DNA of 64,000 nucleotides from Nocardioides luteus (GTDB lineage Bacteria > Actinomycetota > Actinomycetes > Propionibacteriales > Nocardioidaceae): NCBI RefSeq assembly GCF_000960475.2, contig NZ_JZDQ02000015.1:1-64000 (forward strand), read 5' to 3'. The notes under the pieces are model-generated. The model was not told the DNA's origin. It ran no database searches and saw only the letters and a program-made list of their open reading frames with translations. Below, piece by piece: positions 58,752-64,000 of this stretch. Both the position numbers and the translations under genes were made by a program. How positions within the stretch are numbered: the stretch's first letter is position 1; each line of letters begins with the position of its first letter.

Positions 58752-59540
58752 ATGACCATCGCGATCATCGGTGCAGGCAACATGGGTGGGGCCGTCCTGG
58801 CCGGGCTGCTCGAGGCGGGGCACTCCCCGGAGAGCGTCATCGTCGTCGAGGCCCGCGAGGAGCAGGCCGCCGCGCTCCGCGAGAAGCACGGCATCCGTAC
58901 GCTGCCGGCCACCGACGCCGCAGCCGAGGCCGACGTCGTGGTGCTGGCCGTGAAGCCCTACGGCGTCGTCCCGGTGCTGCAGTCGATCGCGTCCGCGCTG
59001 CGCGAAGGCACCACGGTCGTCTCGCTGGCCGCCGGCGTGCCCACCTCGGCGATGGAGCCCGCCGTGCCCGACGGTGTCTCCGTCGTGCGAGTCATGCCCA
59101 ACACCCCGGCCCTGGTCGGCGAGGGCATGTCCGCGGTCGCCGGTGGTGCGAAGGCGACGCCGGAGGCGGTCGCCGCCGCAGCCGACCTGATGGGTGCCGT
59201 CGGCAAGGTCGTCACCGTCCCCGAGTCGCAGATCGACGCGGTCACCGCGATCAGCGGCTCCGGCCCGGCGTACGTCTTCCTGGTCGCCGAGGCCTGGATC
59301 GAGGCGGGCGTCCACCTGGGTCTGACCAGGGACGACGCGACCACCCTCGTCATCCAGACGCTGACCGGCTCCGCCAAGCTGCTCGAGAGCGGCACCCATC
59401 CCGCGATCCTCCGCGAGCAGGTCACCTCACCGGGCGGCACCACCGCCGCCGCCCTGGGTGCGCTCGAGAAGGGCGGCCTGCGGGCGGCGTTCCTCGAGGC
59501 CACCCGCGCCGCCTACGTACGCAGCCAAGAGCTCTCCTGA
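58752..59540 (+). CDS. proC: Pyrroline-5-carboxylate reductase
   Basis: A 262-residue ProC, the final step of proline synthesis (P5C to proline with NADPH). IAIIGAGNMGGAVLAGLLEA is the Rossmann motif at residue 3. VVLAVKPYGV and RVMPNTPALVGEGMSAVAGG follow, and the C-terminal ISGSGPAYVF and REQVTSPGGTTAAAL form the P5C site. Length is standard. ATG 58752 is used because the Rossmann motif follows directly; an upstream in-frame start at 58692 would add 20 unrelated residues. A strong hairpin follows. Confidence 0.95.
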   Translation: MTIAIIGAGNMGGAVLAGLLEAGHSPESVIVVEAREEQAAALREKHGIRTLPATDAAAEADVVVLAVKPYGVVPVLQSIASALREGTTVVSLAAGVPTSAMEPAVPDGVSVVRVMPNTPALVGEGMSAVAGGAKATPEAVAAAADLMGAVGKVVTVPESQIDAVTAISGSGPAYVFLVAEAWIEAGVHLGLTRDDATTLVIQTLTGSAKLLESGTHPAILREQVTSPGGTTAAALGALEKGGLRAAFLEATRAAYVRSQELS

Positions 59541-59603
59541 CGAGAAGTGGTCGATCTGGGCCCGAGGGGAGTGTCTCGGCGGGCCCACATCGACCACTTC
59601 TCG
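59541..59603. terminator. Long hairpin between proC and the GNAT gene
   Basis: CGAGAAGTGGTCGAT (59541-59555) pairs perfectly with 59589-59603. After one mismatch TGGGCCC (59557-59563) pairs with GGGCCCA (59581-59587). It begins directly after the proC stop and lies 32 bases from the convergent GNAT stop, so it serves both. Confidence 0.75.
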
Positions 59604-59634
59604 GATCGTTCGACGTCTGCTTGGGTCGAGACTG

Positions 59635-60153
59635 TCAAGCATGCGGCGCTGGGCCTTCGTGTCGTCGATGCTCGACGCGGACGAGGACGTGGAAGTCGCG
59701 GTTGCTGCGGGTCGCTCTGAAGGTCCCGACTCGCTCGAAGCCCAGGGATTCCATAGTTCGTAGCGCTCTGGCGTTGAACGACGCGACGGTGACTCTGAAC
59801 CTTGCGGGCGCGAACCGGCTCCGACCGAACTCGAGACCTGCCGCGATGACGACCCGGCCGAGTCCCTGGCCCGTGAGCTCGGGGCGCATTCCGCCCCCGG
59901 TGTCGAGTGCGGACTCGTCGTAGTCCCATCCCGGCACCTGGCCATCGGGCCCGAAGGAGCGAAAGCCGATCAGGGTGTCGCCTGCGATGACGGAGTAGAA
60001 GCCGGCGTCCGGATCGACCAGCTCGTCGGGACTCACGCCGGCCATGTCGTACACGTCGTGAGGCGCCTGGTAGCGCCAGCCCGTGATGTCTTCGGCCTGC
60101 TCCAGCGTCATCGGGGCAAGACGAATGGCGTCCGGGTCGATCGAGTGCGACAC
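59635..60153 (-). CDS. GNAT-family N-acetyltransferase
   Basis: A 172-residue acetyltransferase. Residues 10-80 hold the N-terminal strands (RLAPMTLEQAEDITGWRYQA). Motif A for acetyl-CoA is ELTGQGLGRVVIAAGL (about 92-107). Motif B follows with FNARALRTMESLGFERVG. It is of the RimJ/RimL-like or small-molecule type; the substrate is unknown. The GTG at 60153 is the only upstream start and has no clear ribosome binding site. Confidence 0.85.
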   Translation of the reverse strand: MSHSIDPDAIRLAPMTLEQAEDITGWRYQAPHDVYDMAGVSPDELVDPDAGFYSVIAGDTLIGFRSFGPDGQVPGWDYDESALDTGGGMRPELTGQGLGRVVIAAGLEFGRSRFAPARFRVTVASFNARALRTMESLGFERVGTFRATRSNRDFHVLVRVEHRRHEGPAPHA

Positions 60154-60226
60154 CTGGACAGACTCGCACCCGAACCTGTCCGACGTCCGACGTCGAGCCA
60201 GGCCCGGTGAGGACCCGGCGCTGCCT

Positions 60227-60261
60227 CGGTCGACCCGTTCGCTGAGCTCGCGGGCCGACCG
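60227..60261. repeat. Palindromic element after the acyl-CoA dehydrogenase gene
   Basis: CGGTCGACCCG (60227-60237) pairs with CGGGCCGACCG (60251-60261) with one mismatch. The centre reads TTCGCTGAGCTCG. It probably terminates the minus-strand dehydrogenase gene and resembles interspersed actinobacterial palindromes. Confidence 0.5.
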
Positions 60262-60268
60262 ATCTGAT

Positions 60269-61417
60269 CTACAGCCCCAGGTGGCGGCTGATGATCAGCT
60301 TCTGCACCTCGGTGGTGCCGCCGTAGATGGTCTGGATGCGGCTGTCGATGAACGCCTTGGCGATCGGGTATTCCATCATGTAGCCGTAGCCGCCGTGGAT
60401 CTGGACGCCCTGGTCGACGAACTTCTTCTGCAGCTCGGTGGTCCACCACTTCGCCATCGAGGCGAGGACGGTGTCGGCGGTGCCGGCGTTGAGCTGGGTG
60501 ACGGCGTCGTTGAGGAACAGCCGGGCGAGGTAGGCCTCGGTGGCCATCTCGGCGAGGGTGAACGCGGTGTTCTGGAAGCGGCCGATGGGGCGGCCGAAGG
60601 CCTCGCGGGTGCGGGCGTAGTCGAGGGAGAGCTCGAGGACCTGCTCGACCGCGGCGACCGCGATCGAGGCGACCGAGATGCGCTCCTGCGGCAGCAGGGT
60701 CATCAGGGAGATGAAGCCGGAGCCCTCCTCGCCGAGCAGGTTCTCCTTGGGTACGACCACGTCGGTGAAGGAGAGCTCGGCGGTGTCCTGCGCCTTCATG
60801 CCGACCTTGTCGAGGTTGCGGCCGCGCTCGAAGCCCTCCATGCCGCGCTCGACCACGAGCAGCGAGATGCCGTGGGCGCCGGCGTCGGGGTTGGTCTTGG
60901 CGACCACGATGACGAGGTCGGCGTTGATGCCGTTCGAGATGAACGTCTTCGAGCCGTTGAGGAGGTAGTGGTCCCCCTTGTCGACCGCGGTGGTGCGTAC
61001 GCCCTGGAGGTCCGAGCCCGCGCCCGGCTCGGTCATCGCGACGGCGGTGATGATGTCGCCGGAAACGCAGCCCGGCAGCCAGCGCGCCTTCTGCTCCGGG
61101 GTGCCGAGGTGGGAGATGTAGGGGACGATGATGTCGGTGTGGACGAAGAAGCCGGGGCCGCTGGCGCCGATCTTCGCCATCTCCTCGTGGAGGACCGAGT
61201 TGAACCGGAAGTCCTTGATGCCGGGGCCGCCGTACTCCTCGTCGACGTCGAAGCAGAGCAGCCCGGTGTCGCCGGCCTTCTTCCACAGCTCGCGGGGGAC
61301 GATGCCGTCCTTCTCCCACTGGTCGTGGAACGGCACGACCTCCTTCTCGAAGAAGGCCTTCGCGGTGGCACGGAAATCCTCGTGCTCAGCTTCGTAGATG
61401 GTGGGCTTCTGGGGCAT
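60269..61417 (-). CDS. Acyl-CoA dehydrogenase
   Basis: A 382-residue FAD-dependent acyl-CoA dehydrogenase for the first beta-oxidation step. VAMTEPGAGSDLQGVRTTA and DHYLLNGSKTFISNG are family signatures. QIHGGYGYMMEYPIAKAFID precedes the catalytic Glu370 in YGGTTEVQK. The substrate chain length cannot be read from sequence. GGAGGAG lies 5-6 bases before the ATG. It is divergent from the MerR gene, and ACTGTGACAGT at 61500-61510 lies between them. Confidence 0.93.
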   Translation of the reverse strand: MPQKPTIYEAEHEDFRATAKAFFEKEVVPFHDQWEKDGIVPRELWKKAGDTGLLCFDVDEEYGGPGIKDFRFNSVLHEEMAKIGASGPGFFVHTDIIVPYISHLGTPEQKARWLPGCVSGDIITAVAMTEPGAGSDLQGVRTTAVDKGDHYLLNGSKTFISNGINADLVIVVAKTNPDAGAHGISLLVVERGMEGFERGRNLDKVGMKAQDTAELSFTDVVVPKENLLGEEGSGFISLMTLLPQERISVASIAVAAVEQVLELSLDYARTREAFGRPIGRFQNTAFTLAEMATEAYLARLFLNDAVTQLNAGTADTVLASMAKWWTTELQKKFVDQGVQIHGGYGYMMEYPIAKAFIDSRIQTIYGGTTEVQKLIISRHLGL

Positions 61418-61499
61418 GACTCTCCTCCGTAGACGTACCCGGTTAATGATGCCTCACCACTGTGACGCAGGCCGCATTGTCGTGATGGGCGACGGAGCA

Positions 61500-61510
61500 A
61501 CTGTGACAGT
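61500..61510. promoter_or_regulatory. MerR operator candidate between acyl-CoA dehydrogenase and merR
   Basis: ACTGTGACAGT is an exact 11-base palindrome. The same word occurs at 62169-62179 before the thiolase gene. A partial copy (ACTGTGACGCAG, about 61459-61470) lies closer to the dehydrogenase start. Confidence 0.6.
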
Positions 61511-61539
61511 AATACTGGCGAAGTGGCAATGGTTTGGTC

Positions 61540-61545
61540 TACGGT
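61540..61545 (+). promoter_or_regulatory. -10 box of the merR gene
   Basis: TACGGT ends 7 bases before ATG 61553, consistent with a leaderless mRNA. The ACTGTGACAGT palindrome is 30 bases upstream of it. Confidence 0.5.
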
Positions 61546-61552
61546 CCCTGAC

Positions 61553-62146
61553 ATGACCGAGACGACCGACGAGCTGATGACGATCGATGAGCTGTCGACC
61601 GCCACGGGGCTTTCGGTGCGCACCACGCGCTACTACGCGAGCCTCGGCCTGATCCCGGCGCCGATACGCCGCGGGCGGGTGGCCTACTACGGCCCCGAGC
61701 ACCGCGCTCGGCTCGATCTGGTCACCGCGCTGCAGGCGCACGGGTTCACGCTGCAGGCGATCGAGCGCTACCTCGCCCGGCTCCCCGCCGACATCACCCG
61801 CGAGGACCTCGCGATGCAGCGCGCGATGATCACCTCCTGGGCCACCGAGCCGACCGAGGACATCCAGGCGCGGATCGGGCGCGAGCTGATCGCGCTCGGA
61901 CTGCCGCGCGACGCCCTCGCGGCGGCGTACGCAGCCACCTCGCGTCACATGGCCGAGCTCGCCGCCGAGCTCAACGTCATCCTGCGCGACCAGGTCGTCG
62001 ACCCGTTCCGGCGCACCCACCACAGCCCGGAGGAGGCCGAGCACCTCGAGGAGGTGCTCCCGCGGCTGCGTCAGCTGACCACCGAGGCCATCGTGGTGAG
62101 CTTCCAGGACGCCGTGAACCGGACGATCTCGCGCAATCTATCGTGA
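61553..62146 (+). CDS. MerR-family regulator of beta-oxidation genes
   Basis: A 197-residue MerR regulator. The winged helix reads MTIDELSTATGLSVRTTRYY, then LIPAPIRRGRVAYYGPEH (residues 9-50). A coiled dimerisation helix follows and the C-terminal 110 residues form an unassigned effector domain. MerR relatives such as LiuR control acyl-CoA degradation in other bacteria. The shared operators before itself, the dehydrogenase and the thiolase support that role here. It probably senses an acyl-CoA. Confidence 0.88.
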   Translation: MTETTDELMTIDELSTATGLSVRTTRYYASLGLIPAPIRRGRVAYYGPEHRARLDLVTALQAHGFTLQAIERYLARLPADITREDLAMQRAMITSWATEPTEDIQARIGRELIALGLPRDALAAAYAATSRHMAELAAELNVILRDQVVDPFRRTHHSPEEAEHLEEVLPRLRQLTTEAIVVSFQDAVNRTISRNLS

Positions 62147-62165
62147 ACCTTTCGGACCAACCCTG

Positions 62166-62193
62166 TTGACTGTGACAGTTTTAGTGTCACAAT
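62166..62193 (+). promoter_or_regulatory. Thiolase promoter with overlapping MerR operator
   Basis: TTGACT (62166-62171), 16 bases and CACAAT (62188-62193) form the promoter, and the -10 ends 6 bases before ATG 62200. The dyad TGTGACA-N7-TGTCACA (62171-62191) fills the space between the elements. A bound regulator would repress or twist this promoter directly. Confidence 0.65.
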
Positions 62194-62199
62194 CGGCGC

Positions 62200-63411
62200 A
62201 TGGCTGAAGCATTCATCTATGACCACCTGCGCACGCCGCGCGGGAAGGGTAAGAAGACCGGATCGCTCCACGAGGTCAAGCCGATCGACCTGGTGGTCGG
62301 CCTGATCGACGAGACGCGCAAGCGGAACCCCAACCTCGACCCCGCGCGGATCGACGACGTGGTTCTCGGTGTCGTCACCCCCGTCGGCGAGCAGGGCGGT
62401 GACATCGCCAAGACCGCCGCCATCAAGGCCGGTCTCCCCGAGACGACCGCCGGTGTGCAGCTCAACCGCTTCTGCGCCTCCGGCCTCGAGGCCGTGAACC
62501 AGGCCGCCTCCCGCGTACGCGGGGGGTTCGAGGACCTCATCCTCGCCGGTGGTGTCGAGTCGATGAGCAAGGCACCGATGGGCAGCGACGGCGGCGCCTG
62601 GGCGCAGGACCCCGACACCGCCCTCAAGACCGGCTTCGTCCCGCAGGGCATCGGCGCCGACCTGATCGCGACGCTCGAGGGCTTCAGCCGCGCGGACGTC
62701 GACCGCTACGCCGCGCAGTCGCACGCCCGGGCGGCCGCCGCCTGGGAGAACGGCTACTTCAAGGACGCCGTGATCCCGGTCGTCGACCAGAACGGCCTGA
62801 CCGTGCTCGACCACGACGAGCTGATCCGCCCCGGCACCACAGCGGAGACGCTGGCCGGGCTCAAGCCGTCCTTCCTCCAGCAGGGCCAGGAGGCCGGCTT
62901 CGACGACGTCGCGCTGGCCAAGTACCACTGGGTCGAGAAGATCGACCACGTCCACCACGCCGGAAACTCCTCCGGCATCGTCGACGGCTCCGCGCTGATG
63001 CTGATCGGCTCCGAGGCGGCCGGCCAGGCCAACGGCCTCACCCCGCGTGCGCGGATCGTCTCGGCCGCCGTCTCCGGCGCCGACCCGACGATCATGCTCA
63101 CCGGCCCGGCGCCGGCCTCGCGCAAGGCGCTGGCCAAGGCCGGCCTGAGCGTCGAGGACATCGACCTGTTCGAGATCAACGAGGCGTTCGCCGCGGTCGC
63201 GATGCGGTTCATCAAGGACATGGGCATCGACGAGTCGATCACCAACGTCAACGGTGGCGCGATCGCCATGGGTCACCCGCTGGGCGCGACCGGCGCCATC
63301 ATCCTCGGCACCCTGGTCGACGAGCTCGAGCGCCAGGGCAAGCGGCGCGGCCTCGCCACGCTGTGCGTCGGTGGCGGCATGGGTATCGCGACGATCGTCG
63401 AGCTGGTCTGA
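62200..63411 (+). CDS. fadA: Acetyl-CoA C-acyltransferase (thiolase)
   Basis: A 403-residue degradative-type thiolase, the last beta-oxidation step. The nucleophile Cys92 is in [28 protein letters not shown] supplies the His and [11 protein letters not shown] the second Cys near the C-terminus. It probably forms a trifunctional complex with the FadB-type protein encoded 18 bases downstream. The ATG is leaderless. Confidence 0.93.
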   Translation: MAEAFIYDHLRTPRGKGKKTGSLHEVKPIDLVVGLIDETRKRNPNLDPARIDDVVLGVVTPVGEQGGDIAKTAAIKAGLPETTAGVQLNRFCASGLEAVNQAASRVRGGFEDLILAGGVESMSKAPMGSDGGAWAQDPDTALKTGFVPQGIGADLIATLEGFSRADVDRYAAQSHARAAAAWENGYFKDAVIPVVDQNGLTVLDHDELIRPGTTAETLAGLKPSFLQQGQEAGFDDVALAKYHWVEKIDHVHHAGNSSGIVDGSALMLIGSEAAGQANGLTPRARIVSAAVSGADPTIMLTGPAPASRKALAKAGLSVEDIDLFEINEAFAAVAMRFIKDMGIDESITNVNGGAIAMGHPLGATGAIILGTLVDELERQGKRRGLATLCVGGGMGIATIVELV

Positions 63412-63429
63412 AAGGGAATCTGAAGAGCT

Positions 63430-64000
63430 ATGAGTGCAGTCAAGTACGACAAGGATGCCGACGGCATCGTCACGCTGACCCTGGACGACCCGAACCAGTC
63501 GGCCAACACCATGAACGAGCTGTACAAGACCTCGATGGCGGAGGCCGTCGAGAAGCTGTACGCCGAGGCCGCCAGCGATGAGCAGAGCGTCACCGGTGTG
63601 GTCATCGCCTCCGCGAAGAAGACCTTCTTCGCCGGTGGTGACCTCAAGAACATGATCCAGGTGCGCCCGGAGAACGCCGCCCAGGTCTTCGAGGAGGTCG
63701 AGTCGATCAAGGCGACCCTCCGCAAGCTGGAGACCTTCCCCAAGCCGGTCGTCGCGGCGATCAACGGTGCCGCCCTCGGTGGCGGTCTGGAGATCGCGCT
63801 GGCCTGCCAGCATCGGATCGCGCTGGACGCCCGCTACGACATCGGCCTGCCCGAGGTCTCCCTCGGTCTGCTGCCGGGCGGCGGCGGCGTCACCCGCGTC
63901 GTACGTCTCCTGGGCATCATGACCGGGCTGATGGACGTCCTGGGCCAGGGCACGAAGTTCAAGCCCGCCGCTGCCCTCGAGAAGGGCCTGATCCACGAGC
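63430..64000 (+). CDS. fadB: FadB-type enoyl-CoA hydratase/3-hydroxyacyl-CoA dehydrogenase, 3' end missing
   Basis: The first 190 residues of a crotonase-fold protein run off the window. [20 protein letters not shown] (about 11-30), [12 protein letters not shown], and [18 protein letters not shown] form the CoA and oxyanion sites. [20 protein letters not shown] carries the hydratase acid Glu. The spacing of the first catalytic Glu and the LPGGGG motif fit the N-terminal hydratase part of the roughly 720-residue FadB family. The rest (3-hydroxyacyl-CoA dehydrogenase domains) is expected outside and is inferred. It is in an operon with the thiolase. Confidence 0.88.
   Translation, partial: MSAVKYDKDADGIVTLTLDDPNQSANTMNELYKTSMAEAVEKLYAEAASDEQSVTGVVIASAKKTFFAGGDLKNMIQVRPENAAQVFEEVESIKATLRKLETFPKPVVAAINGAALGGGLEIALACQHRIALDARYDIGLPEVSLGLLPGGGGVTRVVRLLGIMTGLMDVLGQGTKFKPAAALEKGLIHE

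Noticed and set aside
1..64000. CRISPR arrays, tRNA/rRNA genes, transposases, integrases and prophage genes
   Set aside because: I looked for repeat-spacer patterns, T-loop motifs such as GGTTCGAATCC, and typical protein motifs in the translated frames, and found none.

Overview
The window is very GC-rich, with frequent GTG and TTG starts, dense gene packing and many genes that start directly behind a TANNNT -10 box without a ribosome binding site. The gene content (ECF42-type sigma factor with DGPF partners, Ser/Thr kinase with an extracellular tail, PadR-MMPL pair, NTF2-like penicillin-binding lipoprotein, long GAPDH) points to an actinobacterium. A Nocardioides-like member of the Propionibacteriales is my inference. 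The region looks chromosomal: I see no tRNA or rRNA gene, CRISPR array, transposase or phage gene.

Layout. 1-4.6 kb: a dehalogenase-like hydrolase, an MFS exporter, and an ECF42 cluster (YCII protein, sigma factor, YCII protein) with two near-identical promoters. 4.6-11.1 kb: a secreted protein, an M3 oligopeptidase, a TM-helix protein, a PadR regulator and an AbiEi/DUF559-type nuclease gene flanked by a pair of 85-bp repeats. 11.1-18.2 kb: LtrA, a SIMPL protein, the Entner-Doudoroff genes edd-eda with a divergent ROK regulator, and a NamZ-type exo-muramidase. 18.3-21.4 kb: a DUF3311/sodium-solute symporter pair behind a CRP-type site, then a structured leader in front of a small secreted protein. 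21.4-27.4 kb: YceI, a 43-residue protein, glmS, a MOSC protein and a DEAD-box helicase. 27.5-33.9 kb: a PadR-membrane protein operon divergent from an MMPL exporter, an SGNH esterase and a penicillin-binding protein.

34-48 kb: flotillin and an NfeD-like protein, a pirin, a GH1-like protein lacking key catalytic residues, a HIT protein, a FadH-type reductase, an amino-acid-type ABC transporter, a 29-bp perfect hairpin, a frameshifted HTH gene behind two DnaA boxes, GAPDH, a Ser/Thr kinase and a CaiB-type CoA transferase. 48-60 kb: a surface protein, a Baeyer-Villiger-type monooxygenase with a TetR regulator, a LysR regulator divergent from bifunctional putA, a DoxX protein between palindromic repeats, an M19-like hydrolase, proC and a GNAT enzyme. 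60-64 kb: an acyl-CoA dehydrogenase, a MerR regulator, a thiolase and the 5' part of a FadB-type gene, sharing a palindromic operator.

How the parts fit. Most of the window is core metabolism plus local regulators. Three regulons can be proposed from sequence alone: ECF42 on its own two promoters, ROK on edd-eda, and MerR on beta-oxidation genes. Proline degradation (putA) and synthesis (proC) lie within 3 kb of each other. I found no complete system I would call undescribed. The least explained items are the 29-bp hairpin, the DnaA-box-preceded accessory genes, the palindromic repeat clusters around doxX, and the GH1 and dehalogenase-like proteins with altered catalytic residues.
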